Assembly (NCBI RefSeq): GCF_002206625.1 | Contig: NZ_NGUP01000001.1 | Span: forward strand, 310,001-374,000 | Reading direction: 5' to 3' | Length of the DNA stretch: 64,000 bases | Source of the DNA: Polynucleobacter campilacus | Lineage (GTDB): Bacteria; Pseudomonadota; Gammaproteobacteria; Burkholderiales; Burkholderiaceae | Part shown: positions 29,142 through 40,985 of the stretch, piece after piece | Layout: every line of letters begins with the position of its first letter | Position numbering within the stretch: position 1 is the stretch's first letter | Made by a program: the position numbers and the translations under genes | The notes under the pieces: generated by a model | Seen by the model: only the letters and a program-made list of their open reading frames with translations | Told to the model about the DNA's origin: nothing | Databases searched by the model: none

Positions 29142-29393
29142 ATGGCAGGCGAGAGTTCCGCAACGAATAAAGACCCCCTACATAAAAGAAGCCCCTGGCT
29201 GCCTCGCGGTCAAGCACGCAAGATTATTTTTCTAGGGCTCATCATCATGGCCGGTTTGGGCTCAACACAGCATTGGTCTTTCCTCATTCTGCTTGCACTA
29301 ACAACTATTTGCCTCTCGCCAAAAGTATTGCTAGCTACCGCCTATTATTATGGACGCTCTGCTATGTATTTTGGCCAGCGGTTTAGTAAATGA
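29142..29393 (+). CDS. Small two-helix membrane protein, unknown
   Basis: From the ATG at 29142 the product has 83 residues with a polar start, a basic LPRGQARK segment and two adjacent hydrophobic helices (IIFLGLIIMAGLG and FLILLALTTICL). An in-frame ATG at 29094 would add 16 residues but would leave only 23 bases to the divergent ABC exporter start. The gene ends 29 bases before the epimerase and may be cotranscribed. I do not recognise the family. Confidence 0.55.
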   Translation: MAGESSATNKDPLHKRSPWLPRGQARKIIFLGLIIMAGLGSTQHWSFLILLALTTICLSPKVLLATAYYYGRSAMYFGQRFSK

Positions 29394-29422
29394 GTAGTCA
29401 ATGAAAAGCAAATGAGCACCCC

Positions 29423-30397
29423 ATGAAAATCTTCTTGACCGGTGCCAGCGGTTTTGTGGGAAGTCATTTGGCCCAGTCTTTAGAAGCAGCAGGCCATGAG
29501 ATCGTTGCGCACTATCGCTCACCACAGTCAATCAATAGTAAATCTCAACATAATTTGGAAGTTTGGTTGGGCGACTTAAATGATGTCCACAGTTTAGCCA
29601 AGCGACTGCAGGGTATGGATAGTGTGATTCATTGCGCTGCAGAGATGAGGTTGTGGAATTGCGAAAAAGAATTACATGAGACCAATGTGCTCATGACTCA
29701 ACATATTTTGAAGGCTGCCAAGCAGGCTGGAGTTTTGCAGTTCATATATATGAGTGATGCATCGGTTGCTAAAGATCCATCCATTGCCAATCTAGATGTT
29801 TGTGAATTGCGCGCTTTGCCATCTCTAGAAAAATTCCCCTATAGCCATAGCAAGTCCTTGGCAGAGCAGTATGTTCTGGCGGCTGGAGATGAGTCTTTTC
29901 GAGTCATCAGTCTTCGGCCAGCATCAATTTGGGGTAAAGGTGATCTGATTGATCGCATCTTAGGTAAGGCTTCCAACCTCAATCAATTTGGTTGGTTTGA
30001 TCAGGGCAACTATCTCTTTTCAACTTGTAACATTGACAACCTGTGCGTGGCAGTTCAAAAAGCCTTGCTATCTAAAGCAAACCGAGAAAGCTTTTTTATT
30101 AGCGATGGGTCCCCAGTTCCATTTCGGCAATGGATGAGTAGAAGACTTTTGGCAGGCCATTACAAAGTGCCGACTTTATCTATCCCCCGTTTCTTAGCCT
30201 GGCCATTGGCGCGCTTTACGGAAAATGGTTGGAACTACTTGCCGCTGCGTGGAGAGCCCCCTTTAATTCGGGAGATGGTGCACTTAATGGCGCACCCGTT
30301 TTCTGTCTCGATTACCAAAGCCCAAGAGCAACTGGCTTATCAGCCGCTCTGTGGGATGGAAGAGGGCATGCTGGAAATAGAGAAAAATCATATTTAA
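29423..30397 (+). CDS. NAD(P)-dependent epimerase/dehydratase, extended SDR
   Basis: A 324-residue extended short-chain dehydrogenase. The nucleotide-binding loop is GASGFVGSHL (residues 7-16) and the catalytic pair sits in YSHSK. The layout resembles 3-beta-hydroxysteroid dehydrogenase/nucleoside-sugar epimerase relatives. The substrate cannot be deduced. It lies shortly before the photosynthesis cluster but shares no visible signals with it. Confidence 0.85.
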   Translation: MKIFLTGASGFVGSHLAQSLEAAGHEIVAHYRSPQSINSKSQHNLEVWLGDLNDVHSLAKRLQGMDSVIHCAAEMRLWNCEKELHETNVLMTQHILKAAKQAGVLQFIYMSDASVAKDPSIANLDVCELRALPSLEKFPYSHSKSLAEQYVLAAGDESFRVISLRPASIWGKGDLIDRILGKASNLNQFGWFDQGNYLFSTCNIDNLCVAVQKALLSKANRESFFISDGSPVPFRQWMSRRLLAGHYKVPTLSIPRFLAWPLARFTENGWNYLPLRGEPPLIREMVHLMAHPFSVSITKAQEQLAYQPLCGMEEGMLEIEKNHI

Positions 30398-30543
30398 TCA
30401 AGGGTTTACCCTAGATATCTTGACTCTCAGAATGGCGCGGTTTAAAGTTTTCATAGTAAATAAGTACTGATGCATTGGTGATGCACTGAGGGTCTGATGA
30501 AGATCTAGTGCGCAAAAGATAAAACCTTGAAAGGATACAAAGC

Positions 30544-30747
30544 ATGATGAAATTTCATGATGTAAGAGACCAGATTTCTAAAATAGCTGGATTTTGCGGC
30601 ATGGTGATTAGCATTACCGTTGCTTTTTATCTGATCTTCCCTTCAGGCCAGACCCAATCTAAGTTTGCCATGTTGTTAGTGTCATTTGGAATCGGAATCG
30701 CTTTAAGTGTCCTGACCTTCAAGGCGCTGCTCAAGTCCCAGCGTTAA
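30544..30747 (+). CDS. Small two-helix membrane protein, unknown
   Basis: A 67-residue protein with two hydrophobic helices (FCGMVISITVAFYLIF and AMLLVSFGIGIALSVLTF) and a basic end (LLKSQR). AAAGGA lies upstream of the tandem ATGs. It is closed by a strong terminator and is the last gene before the photosynthesis cluster. Function unknown. Confidence 0.6.
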   Translation: MMKFHDVRDQISKIAGFCGMVISITVAFYLIFPSGQTQSKFAMLLVSFGIGIALSVLTFKALLKSQR

Positions 30748-30767
30748 AAGGCCAATTCTGAACCCAT

Positions 30768-30805
30768 AAAAAGCCCCACAATATTGCAGTATTTGGGGCT
30801 TTTTC
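30768..30805 (+). terminator. Intrinsic terminator at the left edge of the photosynthesis cluster
   Basis: AAAAAGCCCCA pairs with TGGGGCTTTTT (11 bp) around a 15-base loop, followed by TTTCTTT. It isolates bchN from upstream transcription. Confidence 0.9.
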
Positions 30806-30963
30806 TTTGGGTCCAAAATAGCCCAGCCAATAGCTCAGGACCCCATTAAACCCCATTTAATCGGTGTAAACACTTATATCTAAAACCCCTCAAGAGGCTT
30901 TTACTTAGGCATCTATAGATCAACGTTTTACGGTATGACTCATTTTTGGCTTGACCCCCTTTT

Positions 30964-30993
30964 TGAAATTGGTTTGAAGACAAACCAATTTCA
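30964..30993 (+). promoter_or_regulatory. Perfect hairpin in the bchN leader
   Basis: A 13-bp perfect inverted repeat (GAAATTGGTTTG / CAAACCAATTTC plus a closing T-A pair) with an AAGA loop ends 39 bases before the bchN start and is followed by TTTTCTATTC. It may be an attenuator, an mRNA-stabilising element or a regulator site. A TGTAAACA half-site at 30865 matches that of the bchC palindrome. Confidence 0.5.
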
Positions 30994-31029
30994 TTTTCTA
31001 TTCATTTCTTATAGCAAAGTCTGAGGTAA

Positions 31030-33929
<2,900 letters not shown>

Positions 33930-33953
33930 ATCATGACCTTAGGTCAAAAATAG

Positions 33954-34874
<921 letters not shown>

Positions 34875-34883
34875 ACAGCCAGC

Positions 34884-35867
34884 TTAGTCAGTGGGCATGC
34901 CAACGAGCTTGGCAGTAATTTCCCAGAGGTCTTTGCTCAGCTTCTCGCTCTTGGCTTTCATGGAAAGCTCTTGAGCGAAAGGCTCTCTAATGGCTGAATT
35001 GCGATTGCCCCAACTCCAGTGAACACCTGATTGGGTAAAGTGCGGGTCTGCCACGACTTGAGCGACCCGATCACCTGCAAGCTCTTGGCTCACATACCCT
35101 TTAGTAATGTTCTTCTGAAACCAAGGGAAGATTTTCTGAAAGAGTGGCGGCGTATCTCTAAAGAGCGCTGTCTCAGCTACGCATCCAGGATACAAAGTAT
35201 TAAAGATCACCCCAGTACTGGCGTGATATCTTTTTTGGAGCTCGCGATTCATGACCATATTGCATAACTTACTGTCCTTGTAGGCTTTGCCTGGTTTAAA
35301 GGGTTTACCGTTGATCATCGCAATCGGGGCTTTAAAGCCAGCCATCAAACCTTCTAGCGCACCAATATCTGCAGGAGCAGGAATGGGCACCTTGCCACCA
35401 AACTCTTCTGAGTTTGCAGTCACAGTACCCAAGGTAATGAGGCGCGCATGCTCATGTGCTTTAGCAGTTTGGATTAGATTTTCTAGCAACATTCTGCTCA
35501 GAACATAGTGCCCAAAATAATTGGTAGCAACGCTGATCTCAAATCCTTGAGGCGAACGTGCAGGTTCTTTTAAGAGCGGCAGGTAAGTAGCTGCATTACA
35601 GAGCAGGGCATTGAGCTTTTGACCGCTGTCATTAAAGCGCTTCACAAATGCTCGCACGCTATCTAGATTACCGAGGTCTAATTGCCAGATTTCATATTGG
35701 CTAGAATCAAATTGATGCGCCTTGGCAGCCAGTTCCATTTTCTGGGGATCGCGAACCGCTAGAATGAGACGCCACTTTCTAGCGAGTAGGGCTTTTGCGG
35801 CATATAAACCAACACCAGAGGAAGATCCAGTAATAATGGCAAGTGGTTGATTGGTAGTGGAGGTCAT
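34884..35867 (-). CDS. por: Light-dependent protochlorophyllide oxidoreductase (LPOR)
   Basis: A 327-residue short-chain dehydrogenase closely resembling cyanobacterial LPOR. The NADPH loop is [16 protein letters not shown] (13-28). [37 protein letters not shown] and [12 protein letters not shown] are LPOR-specific blocks absent from ordinary SDRs. Catalytic Tyr196 and Lys200 sit in YKDSK. Cys90, Cys202 and Cys229 are kept; the cysteine of MACR in cyanobacterial LPOR is valine here (LAVRD). The enzyme reduces protochlorophyllide with NADPH only in light and is oxygen-tolerant. It is convergent with bchL (9-base gap). No ribosome binding site or PpsR-type palindrome is visible upstream. Confidence 0.93.
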   Translation of the reverse strand: MTSTTNQPLAIITGSSSGVGLYAAKALLARKWRLILAVRDPQKMELAAKAHQFDSSQYEIWQLDLGNLDSVRAFVKRFNDSGQKLNALLCNAATYLPLLKEPARSPQGFEISVATNYFGHYVLSRMLLENLIQTAKAHEHARLITLGTVTANSEEFGGKVPIPAPADIGALEGLMAGFKAPIAMINGKPFKPGKAYKDSKLCNMVMNRELQKRYHASTGVIFNTLYPGCVAETALFRDTPPLFQKIFPWFQKNITKGYVSQELAGDRVAQVVADPHFTQSGVHWSWGNRNSAIREPFAQELSMKAKSEKLSKDLWEITAKLVGMPTD

Positions 35868-35941
35868 TTTTCTATTACAGTCTTAGTGTTGGTCAAGATT
35901 CAGGTAAAGATTCATTGTTGTCATTTTAAGGCTAGAACTCG

Positions 35942-36868
35942 ATGTTCCTCAAAGCGCTCAAGATCATTGCTCTTGCACTCATCAGCTTGATATTACTGGC
36001 CGCTCTCTACTTATGGACGCCAGATAAGTCTAAAGCAGAGCTTGAGAAAATCTATGGCTCACCTAGAAATGCTTATGTCAGCGCATTGGGTGTCAATCTC
36101 CATTACCAAGATACTGGCCCTTCTAAAAACGCAATCCCTATTGTGTTTTTGCATGGCTTTGGTGCGAGCCTACAAACATGGGAGACCTGGGCACAAGCTT
36201 TAAGTGAAGACTACCGAGTGATTTCTGTTGATCTACCAGGATTTGGTTTGACTGGAGAAGACCCAAGCGGTATCTATACCGATCAGAGAAGTGTGGAAGT
36301 CTTAGAAGCTTTTCTGAAAGAGCTCAAGATTCCAAAGGTGGTATTGGTAGGTAATTCCATGGGTGGCAAGTTTGCTTGGCAATTTGCAGCCCATTATCCC
36401 AATCAAGTTGCGAAGTTGGTACTGATATCCCCAGATGGATATGCAAGTCCTGGAATAGAGTACGGTAAAAAACCAGACGTTCCAGCCATTGCCGATCTCT
36501 ATCGGTATTTCTTTTCTAAAACGTTTTTAGCAATGAACCTCAAGCCCGCTTACGCTGACCCCAATACCTTAAATGATGCTTTGGTCAATCGTTACTATGA
36601 TCTGATGTTAGCCCCTGGAGTGAGAGGTGCCATTTTGGGCCGCATGCAGCAAACGGTTTTGCAAGACCCAGTGCCATCCTTATCTAGCATTCAAGTACCC
36701 ACCTTATTAATCTGGGGTGAAAAAGATGCCTTCATTCCGATTAGTAATTCAAACGACTACTTGAAGGTGATGCCCAATGCTAAAAGAGTATCCTTACCCA
36801 ATATTGGCCACTTACCGCAAGAAGAGCAGCCTTCCATTGGTCTTGCAGCACTCAAAGAGTTTTTATAA
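35942..36868 (+). CDS. Membrane-anchored alpha/beta hydrolase in the bch cluster
   Basis: A 308-residue protein: N-terminal membrane helix (about residues 6-25), then an alpha/beta hydrolase with oxyanion HGFGAS and nucleophile elbow GNSMGG. The catalytic acid is likely in WGEKDAF and the histidine in IGHLPQEE. It starts 74 bases from the divergent por start and ends 3 bases before bchO, so it is almost surely cotranscribed with it. Its role is unknown; a chlorophyll-related esterase/hydrolase is inference from position. Confidence 0.8.
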   Translation: MFLKALKIIALALISLILLAALYLWTPDKSKAELEKIYGSPRNAYVSALGVNLHYQDTGPSKNAIPIVFLHGFGASLQTWETWAQALSEDYRVISVDLPGFGLTGEDPSGIYTDQRSVEVLEAFLKELKIPKVVLVGNSMGGKFAWQFAAHYPNQVAKLVLISPDGYASPGIEYGKKPDVPAIADLYRYFFSKTFLAMNLKPAYADPNTLNDALVNRYYDLMLAPGVRGAILGRMQQTVLQDPVPSLSSIQVPTLLIWGEKDAFIPISNSNDYLKVMPNAKRVSLPNIGHLPQEEQPSIGLAALKEFL

Positions 36869-36871
36869 GCA

Positions 36872-37726
36872 ATGAAACGAATCCCCTTAGATTGGCCTAA
36901 TCGAGAACATAGCAGAATTGTCTCTGTGGGTAACATCGATTGGCATGTGCAGCTCACCGGTACAGGTCCGGTTATTTTGCTTCTGCATGGCACGGGTAGC
37001 TCAACCCATTCTTGGTCTGATCCGATTCCTTTATTAGCAGGCCATGCGCAAGTGCTTGTACCCGATTTGCCAGGCCATGCATTTACCTTAGGCGCCAAAC
37101 TAGAAGACCTCAAGCTTGATGAAATCGCCCGTTCATTACAACTGCTCATCGAGCAAATGGGAATCGAAGCGCCATCGATCGTAGTAGGGCATTCTGCTGG
37201 AGCGCCCTTAGCGATTCGGTTTGCAGTAGCGGCAGCAAAACAGCCTAAGCTCGTGATTGCATTGAACCCATCTTTTATACCGCCACCACCGGTCTATACC
37301 AGTTTCTTTGGACCGCTCTTAGGACCTATCACCAGATCTTCAACACTCTCTAGCTTGCTTGCTTCACTATCACCGAGCCTTGGAATGGTAGATAAGTTAT
37401 TAGACTCCACCAATACCATTTTGCCCGAGGCTCGCAGAGTCTATTACCGCAAACTCTTTGAGCGTCCTGATCACGTTCGGGGTGCCATGAACTTCCTGGC
37501 AGCAGCAGATATTCATAAAGTACTGGCAGATGCCAATTTGTATCGCGGTAAATTGATTTGCGTATTGGGTAATCAGGATGCGTGGATTCCGGCGAAACCG
37601 TTAGAGAAAATTATTCAAGAAAATTTCCCTGCTGCACAGGTTCTTAAGTGGGATGGTGGTCACATCATGCATGAGTTAGAGCCTGCCAAAGTGGCGCAAC
37701 TCATTCTTGCAGGACTTGCAGAGTAG
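36872..37726 (+). CDS. bchO: BchO, putative magnesium chelatase accessory hydrolase
   Basis: A 284-residue alpha/beta hydrolase with the BchO-typical start (LDWPNREHSRIVSVG), GTGSSTHSW oxyanion block and nucleophile elbow GHSAGA. BchO is regularly linked to bchI and bchD and is thought to assist magnesium chelation, though its reaction is not established. Usually the order is bchI-D-O on one strand; here bchO is convergent to bchD, with a 25-base gap. Confidence 0.85.
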   Translation: MKRIPLDWPNREHSRIVSVGNIDWHVQLTGTGPVILLLHGTGSSTHSWSDPIPLLAGHAQVLVPDLPGHAFTLGAKLEDLKLDEIARSLQLLIEQMGIEAPSIVVGHSAGAPLAIRFAVAAAKQPKLVIALNPSFIPPPPVYTSFFGPLLGPITRSSTLSSLLASLSPSLGMVDKLLDSTNTILPEARRVYYRKLFERPDHVRGAMNFLAAADIHKVLADANLYRGKLICVLGNQDAWIPAKPLEKIIQENFPAAQVLKWDGGHIMHELEPAKVAQLILAGLAE

Positions 37727-37751
37727 CTAAGGGCTAGCAACCAAGAACTAG

Positions 37752-39644
37752 CTAAGCCTTTTTAAGCCCTTGCATGATGGCTTGAGAAACTTCATTTGCT
37801 CCTGCATTGGGTAAAGGTAAGTACATTGACCCTAGTAACGCTGCCATGGCTTTACCTTCATCCCTAGCTTGCGGTGAAGTATCAATCCACAAAGACTTAA
37901 ATGAGTAATAAGCAGCAGCCCGTGCTGACTGCTGCGCATCTTCCATGGCTTTGGGCCTACCAGGAGAGCCATCTTTAGCAATATTGGCCCTACCATCGGT
38001 TAAGAAAACCAAAGCAGGGCTTAATCCTTTTCTCATCGATGCGCTCGCCACTTCAAATGACTCATCAATCGCGCGAGATAAGGGAGTACCACCGCCACCA
38101 GGTAGTCCACTTAAAGCCCGTTTGGCTTTTACTAAAGAGCGGGTAGGGGCCAAGATGAGCTCAGCAGTACTGCCTCTAAATGACATCACTGCCACTTGAT
38201 CTCGTCGGATATAGCATTCAGCCAACAAGAGTTCTACAGCACCCTTGGCTTCTGCCAAGCGATGCATAGCAGAAGAGCCAGAAGCATCGACGATAAACAT
38301 TGTTAAAGTTTGAGTACGTTCTTGATAGCGCTTGATCCGAAAATCTTCTTTACGGATCATGATTTTTCCAAGAGGAATGGTTTTGCCAGCAGCCAGCATT
38401 TCTGCGCGACGAACCCTTTGCCAAGGAACCGCAGCTCGAAGGGTATCAATAATGCTTAATGTCTTACCGCCTTCAGGCATGCCCGGCATATTGCCTAGCG
38501 GGCGACCACGCATACGACCCACCTTTACAGCACCCGTTTTACCGCCCATACCTTTAGGTGATTTCAGGTCTGCTAAATCTGCCAAGCGTGCCAAGAGATC
38601 TGCAGGGATGGCTGCTTGAGCGGCTTCTAGAATTTCATCTTCAAGCGCTTGCGGAGTTTCTGCATTACTTTCGGGTTCTTGATCTTCCTGATCTTCTTGA
38701 TTCTCTTGCTCCTCTTTATCATCTTCCTGCTCTTGATCTACAGGATCTTGCTCATTCTCAGGCTGCTCTTCTGATTCAGATGGAAGCTCTTCCTCTTCTG
38801 GAGGAGCACTTTGTGGCATACGTGTAGCGCGTGGGGATAGAACCAAAGCAATTGCCCGTTGCAGGTGCAGACTGCTGACTTCATCTTCTGCGTCAAAAGC
38901 AGCCAAACACTTTGCAGTATTGATTGCTAAATTGAGAGCCCGTATTGATATCACCCCGAGTTGTTCTGCTACACCTACTAAGGCATTCAGACTATCTTCA
39001 CTGACAGTAACATTTGAGAAGTTCTCACGCGCATCTTGAAGTGATTGGCTATCTGGCACAAAATCATCATCGGTTTCTGGTAAATCTCTCCAGCCGAGGA
39101 TATCGAGATTTAATAAAAACGCTACTCTTTGCCGAATCTTTTCATTGGGGTGCTCATCATCTTCAATGCCTTCATCCAAAGCCACAACACCAAAGTGACT
39201 TTCTATTCTGCGGCTTTGACCATCACGCTCAATCGAGATAAAGCCATTGTCTAAAGCGCTGACTACTTTTGCGACAGCGCCTACTTCCACTCTTTCTGCC
39301 ATTGGCATGAGTAAGAGCTGCTGATCGCATTGAGCTAATAAGCCTTGTCTCAGAACTGCTTTACCAGTGCGCAATGTTTGATCAAGATCTATTCCACCAA
39401 TCAGATTTTCATCGGAGATGCCCAGTGGCATCTTGCGTAAGGGTAGGCGCATGCCACCTAATTGAGCTATGGTATTGAGATAAGCTAACCAGCGATCTCG
39501 CACTGGGCCAGAGCGTGCTCGGACAATGACGCCACCTAAACCATGGGGGTTGATGACTAAGAGCTGAGCGACCTGGAGTGCACGCAACCAAGTTTCGAGT
39601 TTGGCGCTCTTACTGATCTCTTGAGATTGTTCTGGATTTTCCAA
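37752..39644 (-). CDS. bchD: Magnesium chelatase subunit D
   Basis: A 630-residue protein in three parts: an AAA-like N-terminal domain without an intact P-loop, an acidic linker rich in Glu, Gln and Asp (about residues 280-345), and a C-terminal von Willebrand A domain with MIDAS motif FIVDASGSSAM and later FLTDGRANI. It scaffolds the BchI hexamer and contacts BchH. It follows bchI by 34 bases on the minus strand. Repetitive DNA at 38640-38790 is only the coding of the acidic linker. Confidence 0.94.
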   Translation of the reverse strand: MENPEQSQEISKSAKLETWLRALQVAQLLVINPHGLGGVIVRARSGPVRDRWLAYLNTIAQLGGMRLPLRKMPLGISDENLIGGIDLDQTLRTGKAVLRQGLLAQCDQQLLLMPMAERVEVGAVAKVVSALDNGFISIERDGQSRRIESHFGVVALDEGIEDDEHPNEKIRQRVAFLLNLDILGWRDLPETDDDFVPDSQSLQDARENFSNVTVSEDSLNALVGVAEQLGVISIRALNLAINTAKCLAAFDAEDEVSSLHLQRAIALVLSPRATRMPQSAPPEEEELPSESEEQPENEQDPVDQEQEDDKEEQENQEDQEDQEPESNAETPQALEDEILEAAQAAIPADLLARLADLADLKSPKGMGGKTGAVKVGRMRGRPLGNMPGMPEGGKTLSIIDTLRAAVPWQRVRRAEMLAAGKTIPLGKIMIRKEDFRIKRYQERTQTLTMFIVDASGSSAMHRLAEAKGAVELLLAECYIRRDQVAVMSFRGSTAELILAPTRSLVKAKRALSGLPGGGGTPLSRAIDESFEVASASMRKGLSPALVFLTDGRANIAKDGSPGRPKAMEDAQQSARAAAYYSFKSLWIDTSPQARDEGKAMAALLGSMYLPLPNAGANEVSQAIMQGLKKA

Positions 39645-39678
39645 AGACAGTATGTGTTTGTTGAACTTACTTATTCAG

Positions 39679-40725
39679 TTACTTACTTTTTTCAGGAAAC
39701 AATTCTTCTAAGGCTCTTTTGACTCTGACTCCAGAACTAGAGTCATCTAGTGGATTGCGCCTGAGTCGATGCTGAAGAGCGGGCACTGCAATCTTTTTCA
39801 GATGCTCAATCGTCACCTGATTTTTTCCACACAAGGCTGCATAAGCACGGGCTGCCCTGAGAAGAGTGAGCTCACCCCGTAAGCCATCGGTGCCTAAGTG
39901 ACTACAAAGTTGGGTGACTTTTTCCATCATGGCGTCATCGACTTTAACGTTGGGTAATTTCTTTTTGCCAGCTTGAATTTGATGTCGAATGATTTCGTCT
40001 TCTTTTTCCCAAGTCTGCATGAACTTGGCTTGATTGCGTTCAAACTCATCACGTCGCTTAATAATTTCGACTCTTGCTTTAGGTTCTTGTGGTGTCTTCA
40101 CTTCGACTGCCAGACCAAAGCGATCGAGCAGTTGAGGGCGCAGCTCGCCTTCTTCAGGGTTACCACTGCCTACTAAGACAAATTTGGCAGGGTGACGAAT
40201 ACTCAAGCCTTCTCTTTCAACGACGTTTGCTCCAGAAGCAGCAACGTCAATTAACAAGTCCACCAAGTGATCTTCTAAAAGATTGACCTCATCGATATAC
40301 AAAAAGCCACGATGGGCTTTAGCAAGCAAACCGGGCTCGTAAGCTTTTTCTCCAGAGCTCAGTGCTTTTTCAATATCTAGTGCACCAATCACGCGGTCTT
40401 CAGTAGCGCCCAATGGCAAGTCAACTACGGGGACTGGTTTCTTGACTGTTTTGAGTTTTCCGCCAAGCTTGAGCTTTGAACGCAGTTCATCACAAATAGG
40501 GCAGCTTCCTGCTGGGGCATTAGGATCGCAAGCATAGGCACACTCTTGCACGGTGTTCATCTCGGGGAGCAATGCTGCAAGCGCACGAACAGCAGTAGAT
40601 TTGCCAGTGCCGCGATCTCCCATCACCAAAACTCCACCCACGTTGGAATCGAGAGCTGCAATCAAGATTGCTAACTTCATATCCTCCTGCCCCACGATTG
40701 CTGAGAAAGGGTAATTACGCGCCAT
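39679..40725 (-). CDS. bchI: Magnesium chelatase ATPase subunit I
   Basis: A 348-residue AAA+ ATPase: YPFSAIVGQEDMK, Walker A GDRGTGKST (36-44), Walker B FLYIDEVNLL and sensor GSGNPEEGELRPQLLDRFGL. A cysteine-bearing insert (CAYACDP, CPICDE) near residues 60-80 is normal for BchI. The ATG at 40725 is preferred over an upstream frame to 40776 because AAGGAA lies 5 bases before it and MARNYPFSAIVGQ is the family start. Transcribed divergently from bchH across a 260-base region with a TGT-N12-ACA palindrome. Confidence 0.95.
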   Translation of the reverse strand: MARNYPFSAIVGQEDMKLAILIAALDSNVGGVLVMGDRGTGKSTAVRALAALLPEMNTVQECAYACDPNAPAGSCPICDELRSKLKLGGKLKTVKKPVPVVDLPLGATEDRVIGALDIEKALSSGEKAYEPGLLAKAHRGFLYIDEVNLLEDHLVDLLIDVAASGANVVEREGLSIRHPAKFVLVGSGNPEEGELRPQLLDRFGLAVEVKTPQEPKARVEIIKRRDEFERNQAKFMQTWEKEDEIIRHQIQAGKKKLPNVKVDDAMMEKVTQLCSHLGTDGLRGELTLLRAARAYAALCGKNQVTIEHLKKIAVPALQHRLRRNPLDDSSSGVRVKRALEELFPEKSK

Positions 40726-40868
40726 TAAGATTCCTTGAAATTTTTGTACTGAAAGTGACTTATTGCAGAGCAACAAAACGCTGTATTAACAGCTAACGAT
40801 GTAAATATACTGGCATTCATTTTTTATTGGGATTTACCCTATAAATGATAGCTTTGAAGGGAAATAGA

Positions 40869-40886
40869 TGTCAATTTTAGTTGACA
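40869..40886. promoter_or_regulatory. PpsR/CrtJ-type palindrome between bchI and bchH
   Basis: TGTCAATTTTAGTTGACA is TGT-N12-ACA with a perfect 6-bp inverted repeat (TGTCAA / TTGACA), the recognition pattern of the aerobic photosynthesis repressor PpsR/CrtJ. It lies about 100 bases upstream of bchH in the divergent region. A TGTAAATA half-site occurs at 40800. Confidence 0.65.
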
Positions 40887-40985
40887 GTATTGTAGGATTC
40901 TTTAAGAATCAATCTGAGACAAAAAGACAAAAAAGTGTGAAAAGTAAATTTATTTAAATTTAGCCTTTTTAATTAAAACTATTCA

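Noticed and set aside
35868..35941. PpsR site upstream of por
   Set aside because: ACA and TGT occur but in the wrong order and spacing; no TGT-N12-ACA palindrome is present.
38630..38800. Repetitive TCTTC/CTTGATC-rich DNA resembling a tandem repeat
   Set aside because: It codes for the Glu/Gln/Asp-rich linker of bchD, which is typical of the family; no regular repeat unit or spacers as in CRISPR.
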